Counted from the first letter of the stretch, positions 8,784 to 18,586 are shown. The stretch: 64,000 nucleotides of DNA from Candidatus Competibacteraceae bacterium (GCA_003989085.1 RXIV01000004.1:186001-250000), one strand, 5' to 3'. Numbers and translations: made by a program. The notes: a model not told the origin generated them from the letters alone.

Positions 8784-10229
8784 ATGATTGATTCTCCTGA
8801 TTCTCTGCCCCTCGCTGAAGCTGCATCGTATTTCCCGCCTGAACACCGGCTATTTGTCCTCGACACCAATGTGCTGATGCACGATCCGACTGCGCTGTTC
8901 CGCTTTCAGGAACACGATATTTACTTGCCGATGCAGGTGCTGGAAGAGCTGGACCGCGCCAAGAAAGGCGTTTCTGAAGTGGCGCGCAATGTTCGGCAGG
9001 CTAGCCGCTTTCTGGACGATTTGATCGCCGGCGCCAGCAAGGACCAGATTGAGCAGGGTCTGTCGCTGCCCAGCCCGACTGATCCAGACGGCAAACCGGC
9101 AATGCGGGGCCGACTGTATTTTCAGACCCGCCCGGCCCGGCTCAGTCCGACGATTCCGTTGCCCGGTAATGCCCCGGATAACGATATCCTCGGCATGGCC
9201 CTGACCCTGCAACAGGATCATCCATGCTGCCAGATTACCCTGGTGTCCAAGGACATCAATCTGCGGATTAAGGCCGCAATTTTGGGTATCCACGCCGAGG
9301 ACTATTACAACGATCAGGCGCTGGATGATGTGAAGCTGCTGTATAGCGGCGCACGGGAATTACCTGCTGATTTCTGGGACAGCCATGGCAAGGAGCTGGA
9401 TTCCTGGCAGGAGCGGGGCCGGACCTTTTACCGGGTGCACGGCCCGGATCTCGCCCACTGGCATCCAAATCAGGGTTTGTTTCAGGCCGGCAGCGACACG
9501 GCGTTTATCGTTCGGCAGTTGCGCGACGCAGAAGCGGTGATCGAGATCCTTAAAGATCACACCACGCCCAACCATGCGGTGTGGGGCATTGTCGCTCGCA
9601 ACCGGGAACAGAACTTTGCTCTGAACCTGTTGCTGGACCCGGAAATCGACTTTGTGTCGCTGTTGGGCGCGGCAGGAACTGGCAAGACGCTGCTGGCGCT
9701 GGCCGCCGGATTGGTGCAAACCCTCGACACCAAGAGTTACCGGGAAATCATCATGACCCGCGTCACCGTGCCGGTCGGCGAAGACATCGGCTTTTTGCCG
9801 GGGACGGAAGAGGAGAAGATGACGCCGTGGATGGGGGCGTTGATGGATAACTTGGAAGTATTGCTGGCTCCGCAGCAGGGCGGCGAGTGGGGTCGGGCCG
9901 CAACCGCCGATTTATTGAGCAGCAAGATCAAGATTCGCTCGCTGAATTTCATGCGTGGCCGCACCTTTCAGAGCAAATACCTGATCATCGACGAGGCGCA
10001 AAATCTGACCTCGAAGCAGATGAAAACTCTGATTACTCGTGCGGGTCCCGGTGCCAAGGTGGTTTGCCTGGGAAACATCGCCCAGATTGACACGCCCTAT
10101 CTATCCGAAACCACCTCCGGTTTGACCTATGTCGTGGACCGCTTCAAGGGCTGGTCGCACGGCGGGCATATCACTCTGCGGCGTGGCGAACGGTCACGGC
10201 TGGCTGAATTTGCCTCCGATCAGCTTTAG
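8784..10229 (+). CDS. PhoH family protein with PIN domain (PhoH2/YlaK-like)
   Basis: A 481-residue two-domain protein. The N-terminal PIN ribonuclease domain (~20-160) has the acidic residues of FVLDTNVLMHDP, LEELDRAKKG and PDNDILGMAL. The C-terminal PhoH ATPase domain (~275-480) has Walker A GAAGTGKTLLAL at about 295 and Walker B YLIIDEAQNLT. Characterised PIN-PhoH proteins unwind and cut RNA, and the family is linked to toxin-antitoxin biology and RNA turnover. No separate antitoxin-like gene precedes it here. It is convergent with purH, 32 bp from its end. Confidence 0.88.
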   Translation: MIDSPDSLPLAEAASYFPPEHRLFVLDTNVLMHDPTALFRFQEHDIYLPMQVLEELDRAKKGVSEVARNVRQASRFLDDLIAGASKDQIEQGLSLPSPTDPDGKPAMRGRLYFQTRPARLSPTIPLPGNAPDNDILGMALTLQQDHPCCQITLVSKDINLRIKAAILGIHAEDYYNDQALDDVKLLYSGARELPADFWDSHGKELDSWQERGRTFYRVHGPDLAHWHPNQGLFQAGSDTAFIVRQLRDAEAVIEILKDHTTPNHAVWGIVARNREQNFALNLLLDPEIDFVSLLGAAGTGKTLLALAAGLVQTLDTKSYREIIMTRVTVPVGEDIGFLPGTEEEKMTPWMGALMDNLEVLLAPQQGGEWGRAATADLLSSKIKIRSLNFMRGRTFQSKYLIIDEAQNLTSKQMKTLITRAGPGAKVVCLGNIAQIDTPYLSETTSGLTYVVDRFKGWSHGGHITLRRGERSRLAEFASDQL

Positions 10230-10261
10230 GCAATCTTTCCTGCGGCTGATCGGAGAGTGCT

Positions 10262-11845
10262 TCAGTGCCGGAAATGGCGCATTCCGGTTAACACCATCGT
10301 CATCTGATGCTCATCGGCAGCGGCGATCACTTCATTGTCGCGCATTGAGCCGCCCGGCTGGATGACGGCGGTAATCCCGAATTCAGCCGCCAGATCGAGA
10401 CCATCGCGGAACGGGAAAAAGGCGTCTGACGCCATGGCCGCACCGTGCAAGTCCAGCTTTTCTTCCTGCGCCTTCATCGCGGCGATCCGCGCCGAAAAGA
10501 CCCGGCTCATCTGGCCCGCACCGACGCCGAGGATCATTCCGTCCCGACCGTAGACGATGGCGTTGGATTTGACGAACTTCACCACTTGCCAGGCAAAGAG
10601 CAAATCGACCAGTTCCGCATCGGTCGGCTGGCGTTGGGTGACGACTTTCAGGTCCGACGACGCCACCTGACCCAGATCGCGATCCTGCACCAGCAGGCCT
10701 CCGTTCACTCGTTTGTAATCCCAGCCTGGCGCTCGGCAGTCAGTATTCCACTGACCACAGGCCAACACCCGCACATTCTGCTTGCTCGCTGTGATCATCA
10801 GCGCTTCCGGCGACACTTCCGGGGCGATGATCACCTCGACAAATTGTCGGTCAACAATCGCTTTGGCGGTCGTCGCGTCCAATGGCCGGTTGAAGGCGAT
10901 GATCCCGCCGAAAGCCGAAGTCGGGTCAGCCTGGTACGCCCGGTGATAGGCGTCCAGAAGAGTTGCGCCGATAGCGACGCCGCAGGGGTTGGCGTGCTTG
11001 ACAATCACGCAAGCCGGCGCGGTGAAACCCTTGACGCATTCCAGCGCAGCATCGGTGTCGGCGACGTTGTTGTAGGACAGTTCCTTTCCCTGTAATTGGC
11101 GGGCAGTGGCGATGCAGGCCTCTGCGGGCTGTGGTTCGACGTAGAAAGCCGCGCCTTGATGCGGGTTTTCGCCGTAACGCATCGCCTGCGCCTTGTGGAA
11201 CTGGACGCTGTAACTGCGCGGGAAGGGATCGCGTCCGCCATCGGCCTGAATCGAGCCAAGATAATTGGCGATCGCGCCGTCATAGCGGGCGGTATGTTCG
11301 AAGACTTTCACCGCCAGATCAAAGCGGGTGGCCGGATTTACTACGCCGTGATTCTCCCGCAGTTCAGTTAAAACCCGTGCGTAATCGGCGGCATCGGTAA
11401 TCACTGTGACTGCGTTATGGTTCTTGGCCGCCGCCCGCAGCATGGTCGGCCCGCCGATATCAATGTTTTCAATGGCGTGGGGCAGGGTGCAATCCGATTT
11501 GGCGACCGTCGCTTCAAACGGGTAAAGATTCACTACGAGCAGATCAATGGGTGGAATGTCATGGGCATCCATCGCCGCATCGTCCACGCCGCGTCGACCT
11601 AGCAATCCACCGTGGATTTTCGGATGCAGTGTTTTCAGCCGCCCGTCCATCATTTCAGGAAAGCCGGTGTAATCGGCGACTTCAATCACCGGAATGCCGT
11701 TGTTGCTTAACAGCTGGGCAGTGCCGCCGGTGGAAAGCAGTTCCACGCCGAGCGCGTGCAGGGCGCGGGCAAAATCAACAATACCGGTTTTGTCGGAAAC
11801 GCTGAGCAGAGCGCGGCGAATAGGAACAGTGGAAGTCGGGTTCAT
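10262..11845 (-). CDS. purH: Bifunctional AICAR transformylase/IMP cyclohydrolase PurH
   Basis: A 527-residue enzyme catalysing the last two steps of de novo IMP synthesis; E. coli PurH is 529. The N-terminal cyclohydrolase domain has [11 protein letters not shown] and [15 protein letters not shown]. The transformylase domain has [38 protein letters not shown] and the C-terminal [22 protein letters not shown] 11845 is preferred to an in-frame TTG 12 bp upstream. It lies 42 bp downstream of the carbonic anhydrase gene on the same strand. PurH depends on bicarbonate only indirectly, through earlier purine steps, so the pairing may be loose. No PurD or purine operator is seen. Confidence 0.95.
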   Translation of the reverse strand: MNPTSTVPIRRALLSVSDKTGIVDFARALHALGVELLSTGGTAQLLSNNGIPVIEVADYTGFPEMMDGRLKTLHPKIHGGLLGRRGVDDAAMDAHDIPPIDLLVVNLYPFEATVAKSDCTLPHAIENIDIGGPTMLRAAAKNHNAVTVITDAADYARVLTELRENHGVVNPATRFDLAVKVFEHTARYDGAIANYLGSIQADGGRDPFPRSYSVQFHKAQAMRYGENPHQGAAFYVEPQPAEACIATARQLQGKELSYNNVADTDAALECVKGFTAPACVIVKHANPCGVAIGATLLDAYHRAYQADPTSAFGGIIAFNRPLDATTAKAIVDRQFVEVIIAPEVSPEALMITASKQNVRVLACGQWNTDCRAPGWDYKRVNGGLLVQDRDLGQVASSDLKVVTQRQPTDAELVDLLFAWQVVKFVKSNAIVYGRDGMILGVGAGQMSRVFSARIAAMKAQEEKLDLHGAAMASDAFFPFRDGLDLAAEFGITAVIQPGGSMRDNEVIAAADEHQMTMVLTGMRHFRH

Positions 11846-11887
11846 GCGAGAGTCCAAAGGGCAGTGAGCGAGTGAAAGTCAGGGTGA

Positions 11888-12559
11888 TCAGGCAGGCTTC
11901 GCATCGGGCGGCGCCGCGCCAAAATACAGGTCGTAGAACCGGTCTTTTTCTGCGTCGTACTGCAACAGTTCGCCATTTTCCAGATCGTAATACCAGCCAT
12001 GCAGGGTCAGGTGACCGTCATCCACTCGTTGGCGGATAAACGGGAAGGTCAACAGGTTATTCAACGAGGCGCGTATCCCGGCCCGTTCGCAAGCTCGTTG
12101 CTGAAACTCACGGCTTGCATCCGGCCAACGTCGCAGCACCTCTTCACGGGCCGGCGCGGCAATCTGCACCCACGGTGCAATGAAACCTTCACCTTCGTCA
12201 TTTTGGCCGTAGCCGTCCAATAACGCTTGGATTCCGCCGCAACGCGAGTGCCCGAGGAGGATGATGGTTTCGACTTCCAGAGTACAGACGGCATATTCCA
12301 GCGCGGCGCTGGTGCCGTGATAGCGGCCGGTTGTTTCATAAGGCGGGACCAGGTTAGCGACATTCCGCACCACAAACATGTCGCCAGGCGCGGAATCAGT
12401 GAGGATCGCCGGATCGACCCGAGAATCGCTGCACCCGATTAACAAGGTGCGTGGGGTTTGTCCCTGCAGCGCCAGCCGATTGAACAGCTCACGGTTCGGT
12501 TCAAAGCTCTTGACCCGAAAGCGTTGAAAACCTCGCAATAACTCATTGATCTTAGCCAC
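11888..12559 (-). CDS. Beta-class carbonic anhydrase
   Basis: A 223-residue beta carbonic anhydrase interconverting CO2 and bicarbonate in the cytoplasm. The zinc ligands are in IGCSDSRVDP (Cys, with the catalytic Asp-Arg pair) and GHSRCGG (His and Cys). GTG 12559 (MAKINELLRGFQRF) gives the usual family length. Longer in-frame reading is possible, but it would run upstream of a good TATAAT box at 12591-12596. It lies between an orphan NuoM-like gene and purH on the same strand. Confidence 0.92.
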   Translation of the reverse strand: MAKINELLRGFQRFRVKSFEPNRELFNRLALQGQTPRTLLIGCSDSRVDPAILTDSAPGDMFVVRNVANLVPPYETTGRYHGTSAALEYAVCTLEVETIILLGHSRCGGIQALLDGYGQNDEGEGFIAPWVQIAAPAREEVLRRWPDASREFQQRACERAGIRASLNNLLTFPFIRQRVDDGHLTLHGWYYDLENGELLQYDAEKDRFYDLYFGAAPPDAKPA

Positions 12560-12590
12560 GATACGCAACTCAGATAGGGAAGAATGCGCG

Positions 12591-12596
12591 ATTATA
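12591..12596 (-). promoter_or_regulatory. Candidate -10 element of the carbonic anhydrase gene
   Basis: On the minus strand the hexamer is TATAAT, 31 bp before the chosen GTG. No good -35 lies at 17 bp; TTGGAA sits at a 20-bp spacing. The element supports the shorter start and suggests the gene can be transcribed independently of the NuoM-like gene. Confidence 0.35.
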
Positions 12597-12637
12597 GCCT
12601 GAATCGTCACGCTTGCTTCCAATGGTCAGGGCGGTTC

Positions 12638-14200
12638 TCACTGGCGGTTGAATTGCGACGGGAAGCCGGTATTCACTGGGTCGGTTGGAAGAGGAGCCAT
12701 TCGGGTCACCCAGGCTTGGGCGGCGCTGGCTGTGACATTTTGGGTGAGGTTGGGGAACAGGCCACCGATCAGGACCAGCAGCCCCATGACCCCGACAATC
12801 AGCAGTTCACGCGGGCGCAAATCCAACGTTGAGGCCACCGTCGGATGAGTCACTGGTCCTAAAAACGCTGACCGGAAGAAGCCCAGGACATAGGCCGCGC
12901 CCAGAATGACCCCGAACAGCGCGATAAGGGCAAGGCCGGGGGCCACCTGAACAATGCCCAGCAGCATTAACAGTTCCGCGACAAAGCCGTTAGTGCCAGG
13001 TAGGCCAATCGCTGCCATGCCCAACAGCAGAAATCCGGCGGTAAAGCGAGGCAAAGGTTTGACCAGCCCGCCTAAGCTCGCCAAGTCGGTTGATCCGAGG
13101 CGATGGTGCAGAAAGCCGGCCAGCAGCATCAGACCACCAGCAACAACCGGGAAGTTGGTCAGCTGGAAAATTGCGCCCTGAATTCCTTGAAGATTCATCG
13201 CAGCAATGCCGACAATAACCAGCCCGACGTGGCTGATGCTGGAAAAGGCCAGCATTTTCCGCAGGTTTGCTTGTCGCAGCGCTGCCAGCGCCCCATACAG
13301 CAACCCAAATAAACCCAGCGCCGCCATTAGCCAGACGTAGTCACGGGCAGCCGCAGGGGCCAGTGGCAAAGCCAGGCGCAGGATACCGAATGCGCCGAGC
13401 TTCAGCCCGACCAGAAGAGCGCCTAATCCGGCTGGCCCTTCCCGCAATACCGTTGGTAACCAAGTATGAAATGGAAACAGCGGTGTTTTTACTGCAAAAC
13501 CGAAGAATAGCAGCAGAAAAATCACAGTTTGCTGCACTGCTGGTAATGGATGCTCGATCAGAATCCGATAGTCAAAAGCCAAGCTGGCGGATGCAGGCGT
13601 TATCGTAGTATGGAGCGCCATCAGAATAAAGGCGAATAGCAGTGGAATGCCGCCAGTCAGCATAAACAGGGTGTATTTGACGGCGGCAAAACGGCGCTCA
13701 GGGCCAATCCCCCACAAGCTGATCAGGAAATAAATCGGTGCGAGGGTCAGTTCCCAGAACAGGAAAAACAGCACCAGATCGAGGGCGCAGAATACCCCCA
13801 TCGTGGCGCTTTCCAGCGCCAGCAGCAGGGCGAAATACAACCGGGGCATGGCCTGAATACTGGTCCAGGAGGCAAGAATCACAGCGCAAAACAGTAAGGC
13901 GGTCAGCGGTGGAAACAGCGCGGCAATACCATCAATTCCGACTAGATAGTGCACATTCAGGCTGGGAATCCAGTCGGCCTGCTCGACCAACTGCATTCCA
14001 GAAGCCTCTGGCTGGATCGACAGTAGCATGATAATGGCCAGCGCCAGTTCCAGTCCGGCACCCATCAGCGCAACATAACACACCATGCGATCAGTACGGA
14101 GAAACGGCAAGAGCAGCGCCCAACCCAGTGGTAACAGGATCAGCAAACTCAGGATCGGGAAAGCAGTCGGGTCGGTTGTAGAAAGTATTTCAGGGCTCAT
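12638..14200 (-). CDS. NuoM/antiporter-like membrane subunit (orphan)
   Basis: A 520-residue, ~14-helix membrane protein of the complex I NuoM / Mrp antiporter family. The conserved helix-5 glutamate is in FFLFWELTLAPIYFLISLWG, and the proton-channel lysine and discontinuous helix are in KTPLFPFHTWLPTVLREGP and LVGLKLGAFGILRL. No other nuo genes are near, so it is not part of a standard nuoA-N operon here. Its neighbour is a beta carbonic anhydrase 78 bp downstream on the same strand. Related PF00361 proteins act in NDH-1 CO2-hydration complexes and in DabAB bicarbonate uptake, but DabA is absent. ATG 14200 is chosen over an upstream in-frame codon at 14242 that has no family sequence. Confidence 0.82.
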   Translation of the reverse strand: MSPEILSTTDPTAFPILSLLILLPLGWALLLPFLRTDRMVCYVALMGAGLELALAIIMLLSIQPEASGMQLVEQADWIPSLNVHYLVGIDGIAALFPPLTALLFCAVILASWTSIQAMPRLYFALLLALESATMGVFCALDLVLFFLFWELTLAPIYFLISLWGIGPERRFAAVKYTLFMLTGGIPLLFAFILMALHTTITPASASLAFDYRILIEHPLPAVQQTVIFLLLFFGFAVKTPLFPFHTWLPTVLREGPAGLGALLVGLKLGAFGILRLALPLAPAAARDYVWLMAALGLFGLLYGALAALRQANLRKMLAFSSISHVGLVIVGIAAMNLQGIQGAIFQLTNFPVVAGGLMLLAGFLHHRLGSTDLASLGGLVKPLPRFTAGFLLLGMAAIGLPGTNGFVAELLMLLGIVQVAPGLALIALFGVILGAAYVLGFFRSAFLGPVTHPTVASTLDLRPRELLIVGVMGLLVLIGGLFPNLTQNVTASAAQAWVTRMAPLPTDPVNTGFPSQFNRQ

Positions 14201-14233
14201 TACCAGTTTTAGTCCGTGGAAGAAGCAATAATT

Positions 14234-14251
14234 AGCCGGCAAATGCCGGCT
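14234..14251 (-). repeat. Perfect 7-bp palindrome between prlC and the NuoM-like gene
   Basis: AGCCGGC (14234-14240), AAAT loop, GCCGGCT (14245-14251). It lies in the 59-bp gap after prlC. On the minus strand it is followed by AATTATT rather than a T-run, so it is either a weak terminator or a REP-like hairpin. Confidence 0.5.
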
Positions 14252-14259
14252 CTACATCT

Positions 14260-16299
14260 TCAGGCCGTAATCCCGCTCAGTCTTAATAGCGGCCCAATCT
14301 GCGGTTCTCTCCCCCGAAATTTAATAAAATTAGTCATGGCATGGCGTGAGCCGCCAACCTCCAGAATGCTTTCTTTGAATCGCGTCCCAGTTGCCGCATC
14401 GAAAATTCCATTCTCTTCAAAGGCGCTGAAGGCGTCTGCTGATAGCACTTCAGCCCATTTATAGCTGTAATAGCCGGCGGCATATCCACCGGAGAAGATA
14501 TGGGTAAAGGCATTTGGAAAGCGGTTATAGTCCGGCGGAAAAATTACTGCCACTTGTTGCCGTACGGCATTCAGAATTTCCAGCACTCGTCCACCGGATG
14601 CTGGGTCGTAATCGTGGTGCAAGCGCAAGTCAAATAGCGCAAATTCCAGTTGTCGGGCTAGGAAGATTCCCGCCTGAAAATGTTTGGCTGCCAGCATTCG
14701 TTGATAAAGTTCATCCGGCAATGGCTCTCCCGTCTGATAATGCCCGGAGAGTAACTCCAGCGCCTCGCGTGACCAGCACCAGTTTTCCAGGAATTGACTT
14801 GGCAGTTCCACGGCATCCCATTCCACGCCATGAATACCGGCCACTGGCAGATAATTGATTGTCGTCAGCAGATGATGCAGGCCATGTCCGAATTCATGAA
14901 ACATCGTCACTACTTCGCTATGGGTCAGCAACGCCGGAGCGTCACCCACAGGCGGGGTGAAATTGCAAACCAGATAAGCCGCTGGCCGTCTGATAGCGTC
15001 TCCCAGTCGCCGCCGCGCTAGGCAACCATCCATCCATGCGCCGCCCCGCTTGTGGGAACGGGCATATAAATCCAGATAAAATCGGCCACGCAGCATTCCA
15101 GCAGCGTCGATTATTTCATAAGCCTGTACGTCAGGATGCCAGGTTTCTATCCCGTCTACCGGGCGGACGGTAATGCCAAATAACCGTTCTGCGACGCCAA
15201 ACAATCCCGGCAATACGCGAGTGATAGGAAAATAGGGCCGCAATTCTTCCTGTGATAATTGGTAGCGGTGCAGACGCAGCTTTTCTGTGTAATAGCCAAT
15301 GTCCCACGCTTGTAAATCGTCCTGTCCAAACTGGTTGTGGGCAAACTCCTGCAACTGGTTTAATTCTTGTTGCGCCTGTGGTTTGGCGCGGCCAGCAAGA
15401 TCATTGAGAAACGCCAGCACCTGATCTGGAGAGTCCGCCATTTTAGTTGCCAGCGAGTATTCTGCATAATCACGAAAATCGAGTAGCCGGGCGAGTTCAT
15501 GGCGTAAGGCCAGAATCCGCTCTATCACCGGCCCGTTATCCCATTGTCCGGCATGGGGACCTTGTTCTGAAGCGCGGGTGCAATAAGCATCATATAGTTC
15601 ACGCCGTAACGCCCGATCATCAGCGTAATTCAATACCGGCAGATAAGAAGGTAATTCCAGCGTTAATAGCCAGCCGTCCAACCCTTTTTTCTGTGCAGCT
15701 TGTCGGGCCAGTGCTAATGCTGAGTCTGGCAGCCCCGCTAATTGCGTCGCATCAGTCAGGTGTTTGGTCCACGCCTGAGTAGCGTCCAGCACATTTTCTG
15801 AGAACTTGGCGTTAAGTTGAGCTAATTCCTGCTGAATCTGCTGATAGCGGCTCTGTTGCTCTGGTGGCAGGGCAATCCCGGACAGTCGGAAATCACGGAG
15901 GGCATCGTCGATCACTTTGCGCTGTGCGGAATCAAGCTGGGTATATTCCGGCCCATCGGCGATCTGCCGATAAGCATGGTACAGTCCTGCATGTTGACCA
16001 AGCTCACTGTGATAAGCACTGAGTTTCGGCAAGCAGGCCTTATAAGCGGCGCGTAGATTTTCAGAATCGCATACCGCTTGCAGGTGACTGATCGGCGACC
16101 AGACCTTATTGAGTCGATCATCCAGCGCTTCCAGTGGGTAGATCAAATTATCCCAGCTATAAACCGCATTTGCAGCCAGTAATCGTTCAAGCTCAGCGCG
16201 ATTGTCAGCCAGCACCTGATCCAGCGCCGGTTCAACGTGTTCGGGTTGAATGGCGGCGAATGAGGGAAGATCAGTTGCGCTAAGTAATGGGTTAGTCAT
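14260..16299 (-). CDS. prlC: Oligopeptidase A (M3 zinc metallopeptidase)
   Basis: A 679-residue thimet-type oligopeptidase; E. coli PrlC is 680. It degrades short peptides, including cleaved signal peptides, in the cytoplasm. The zinc site is MFHEFGHGLHHLL (HEXXH), with the third ligand Glu and its context in GVEWDAVELPSQFLENW. Other family landmarks are RFYLDLYARSHKRGGAW and FSGGYAAGYYSYKWAEVLSAD. ATG 16299 begins MTNPLLSATDLPSF, the standard family start; the longer open frame upstream is not conserved. It precedes the NuoM-like gene by 59 bp. Start of this run is 23 bp before the GIDE gene end, on the same strand. Confidence 0.95.
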   Translation of the reverse strand: MTNPLLSATDLPSFAAIQPEHVEPALDQVLADNRAELERLLAANAVYSWDNLIYPLEALDDRLNKVWSPISHLQAVCDSENLRAAYKACLPKLSAYHSELGQHAGLYHAYRQIADGPEYTQLDSAQRKVIDDALRDFRLSGIALPPEQQSRYQQIQQELAQLNAKFSENVLDATQAWTKHLTDATQLAGLPDSALALARQAAQKKGLDGWLLTLELPSYLPVLNYADDRALRRELYDAYCTRASEQGPHAGQWDNGPVIERILALRHELARLLDFRDYAEYSLATKMADSPDQVLAFLNDLAGRAKPQAQQELNQLQEFAHNQFGQDDLQAWDIGYYTEKLRLHRYQLSQEELRPYFPITRVLPGLFGVAERLFGITVRPVDGIETWHPDVQAYEIIDAAGMLRGRFYLDLYARSHKRGGAWMDGCLARRRLGDAIRRPAAYLVCNFTPPVGDAPALLTHSEVVTMFHEFGHGLHHLLTTINYLPVAGIHGVEWDAVELPSQFLENWCWSREALELLSGHYQTGEPLPDELYQRMLAAKHFQAGIFLARQLEFALFDLRLHHDYDPASGGRVLEILNAVRQQVAVIFPPDYNRFPNAFTHIFSGGYAAGYYSYKWAEVLSADAFSAFEENGIFDAATGTRFKESILEVGGSRHAMTNFIKFRGREPQIGPLLRLSGITA

Positions 16300-16322
16300 C
16301 GTTTCAAATCCTGAGTGGTGTT

Positions 16323-17267
16323 TCAGAGCCAGTGCAGCAGCAGGCCGCCCGCCAATGCGGCGACCAGCAAACACGCAGCCGCTCGCCACTGAAAATAACG
16401 AATCAATCGACCCTCTTCGCGGAAGGCGGCGATGATAAATGGCCGGGTAGGGTCGCCAGTATCCGCCAGCAGGTGAATATCGGGTTCTACCGTTTGTTGC
16501 AATTGTTCTCGCCGTACCTGTTTTTCCGCCGCTCGTCGTGCCGCTTCCCATTCATCCGGATCAATCCGGCCATTACGACGACGGTCAAACAATTTCATCC
16601 GTTGCGGATCGTGTTTCCAGCGTTCCAGCAGCTCGGCCACATCCCGCCGGGTATCAGGCGCTTCCCGCAGACCGCCGACGGTGCGAAACCAACCGATGGC
16701 GTGCAACTCTTCACCCGGTATCAAGCGTTGTTCGGTGTAGCGATAGGCGGCGCCAATGCCCCACAGTGCTTGAGTGCGCGCCCCGCCTACGCTGCCATAC
16801 CATCCGTCACGACGGATTTTGATGAAGTCTGCGCCTTGCGGATCGATCACGCAGCGCCCTGTCCCATCATCCACCAGGAACAGGCTGTCGCTCTCGCCAG
16901 AATCCACGATTTGCCAACGATTGCCCATCGTTCGTTCTTCGACTTGGTAGCGGTACCAGGCACAGGGCAGGGTGCTGAGGGGGGCCAGAATCGGCGGTCC
17001 CTCCATCAAGCGGGCGCGACCGTACAACTCGATATAACCTTGCGGTGCGGAACGAATGCGGGCGATAGGGGTATCCGCCAGCCGCCAGGCCCGCCGCCCG
17101 TAATACAGCGCTCCATAAGCGCTAATGATCGCGACCGCCAGGGTTAGCGCGACCAGTAATCGCAGGGGCGGTGGATCAATCGTCAACCGGGAACCGTGGA
17201 GCAGTAGAAAGCTGCCAAGCCAGATTCCGCCGAACAGCAGAAACTCTTTGAGGCGGAATGAGCGCAT
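16323..17267 (-). CDS. GIDE-domain membrane protein with an EF-hand-like loop
   Basis: A 314-residue membrane protein. Two N-terminal transmembrane helices (~8-25 and ~38-60) are followed by a GIDE domain (~70-200), seen as ARLMEGPPILAPLSTLPCAW and WYRYQVEE. A C-terminal helix (~295-313) follows. GIDE domains are named after a mitochondrial E3 ligase, but bacterial members lack the RING finger, so no ligase role is implied. Residues in FDRRRNGRIDPDEWEA match an EF-hand Ca-binding loop with position 3 replaced by Arg. It follows lemA by 22 bp on the same strand; LemA-GIDE pairs recur in bacteria and suggest an envelope function. Confidence 0.8.
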   Translation of the reverse strand: MRSFRLKEFLLFGGIWLGSFLLLHGSRLTIDPPPLRLLVALTLAVAIISAYGALYYGRRAWRLADTPIARIRSAPQGYIELYGRARLMEGPPILAPLSTLPCAWYRYQVEERTMGNRWQIVDSGESDSLFLVDDGTGRCVIDPQGADFIKIRRDGWYGSVGGARTQALWGIGAAYRYTEQRLIPGEELHAIGWFRTVGGLREAPDTRRDVAELLERWKHDPQRMKLFDRRRNGRIDPDEWEAARRAAEKQVRREQLQQTVEPDIHLLADTGDPTRPFIIAAFREEGRLIRYFQWRAAACLLVAALAGGLLLHWL

Positions 17268-17289
17268 GAATCGATCCAGCGTCGGTCGC

Positions 17290-17862
17290 TTAACGGAACA
17301 ATCGGGCGAGATCGACATCCTGCTTTTCTGGCTCACTGAATTCCAGCAGGCGAAATGGCTGAAAATGGAACATTCCGGCCAGCAGCACGTCGGGGAATTG
17401 TTCAATCCGCACGTTGTTCAGATTGACACTGTCGTTATAAAACTCGCGGCGGTCGGCAATAGCGTTTTCCAGGCCGGTGATGCGAGTTTCCAAATGCTGG
17501 AAGTTATCGTTAGCACGCAATTCGGGATAGGCTTCCGCCACCGCGAATAACTGCCCCAGCCCGATCCGCAACTGACTTTCCGCCGCGCCCAGCGCCGGCA
17601 GGTCCTTGTGTTGCTGGGCATCGGCAACGCCTTGGCGGGCGTGCATCACGGCTTCCAGGGTGTCGCGCTCGTAGTTCATATACTGCTTGCACACTTCGAC
17701 CAGCTTAGGCAATTCATCGTGGCGCTGCTTGAGCAATACGTCGATGTTTGACCAGGCCATGCTGACGTTATGCTTGAGGTTGACCAGACGGTTATAGAGA
17801 GTGATGCCGTACAGCGTGAGCAGAACAGCAGCGACGAGCAGAACAATAGGGAGGGGATTCAT
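17290..17862 (-). CDS. lemA: LemA family protein
   Basis: A 190-residue LemA protein: an N-terminal transmembrane anchor (PLPIVLLVAAVLLTLYGITL) followed by a long helical bundle. Family motifs are YNRLVNLKHNVSMAWSNIDV, LLKQRHDELPKLVE and AYPELRANDNFQHL. The biochemical function of LemA is unsettled; it is often found with GIDE or TPM-domain envelope proteins. ATG 17862 begins MNPLPIV; the frame upstream adds a sequence that is not family-like. It is divergent from the LysE gene across 77 bp. Confidence 0.88.
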   Translation of the reverse strand: MNPLPIVLLVAAVLLTLYGITLYNRLVNLKHNVSMAWSNIDVLLKQRHDELPKLVEVCKQYMNYERDTLEAVMHARQGVADAQQHKDLPALGAAESQLRIGLGQLFAVAEAYPELRANDNFQHLETRITGLENAIADRREFYNDSVNLNNVRIEQFPDVLLAGMFHFQPFRLLEFSEPEKQDVDLARLFR

Positions 17863-17939
17863 AGCGATCACGGCAGGCGGTGAATGGATAGGCAAAAAGT
17901 ATAGTCAGAAAATGGGATACGGTGTCACGCGAGGTCAAA

Positions 17940-18560
17940 ATGTTATTGTGGTTCAAGGGGATGCTCATCGGGTTTGCTATTGCAGCGCCAGTCGGACCGA
18001 TTGGTCTACTCTGCATTCAGCGCACATTGGCGCGGGGTCGCTGGTCGGGCGTGTTGTCCGGGATGGGCGCAGCCAGCGCTGATGCGCTGTATGGTTGTAT
18101 TGCCGGTTTTGGTTTGGCAGCGCTGGCTGGATGGTTACTGGCTTGGCAAACCGAATTGCAGATCGGTGGTGGGCTGTTTTTGCTCTATCTCGGTGGGCAA
18201 ACCTGGCGAACTCCGCCGGCAATGGCGCAGGCGCAGGTTCAACCAACTCGCGCCGGACTGCTGGGCGATTATCTATCCACCCTGGCGCTGACCCTGACTA
18301 ACCCGGTGACGATTCTGGCGTTTCTGGGGATTTTCGCCGGACTGGGACTGGCGGCGGAGCAGCGGGATTTTGCCGCCGCTGGATGGTTGGTATCGGGAGT
18401 TTTTCTCGGATCGCTGCTGTGGTGGCTGCTGCTGGCCGGGACGGTGGGCTTGGTGCGCGGACGCTTGACGCCCACCCGGTTGGGCTGGATTAATCGCGTT
18501 TCGGGTGCGTTGATTGCCGGCTTTGGTGGATGGGCGTTAGGAACGGCGTTTTGGCGATAG
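17940..18560 (+). CDS. LysE/RhtB family amino-acid exporter
   Basis: A 206-residue, six-helix inner-membrane exporter of the LysE superfamily. The signature is GFAIAAPVGPIGLLCIQRTL near the N-terminus, then GMGAASADALYG and TLALTLTNPVTILAFLGIFAG. Family members export basic or neutral amino acids and small metabolites; the substrate here is unknown. ATG 17940 has GAGG 5 bp upstream; a GTG at 17922 is the alternative. It stands alone between divergent lemA and convergent methyltransferase genes. Confidence 0.85.
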   Translation: MLLWFKGMLIGFAIAAPVGPIGLLCIQRTLARGRWSGVLSGMGAASADALYGCIAGFGLAALAGWLLAWQTELQIGGGLFLLYLGGQTWRTPPAMAQAQVQPTRAGLLGDYLSTLALTLTNPVTILAFLGIFAGLGLAAEQRDFAAAGWLVSGVFLGSLLWWLLLAGTVGLVRGRLTPTRLGWINRVSGALIAGFGGWALGTAFWR

Positions 18561-18586
18561 TGGCTGTAATCGGCCACGTCATCTTC

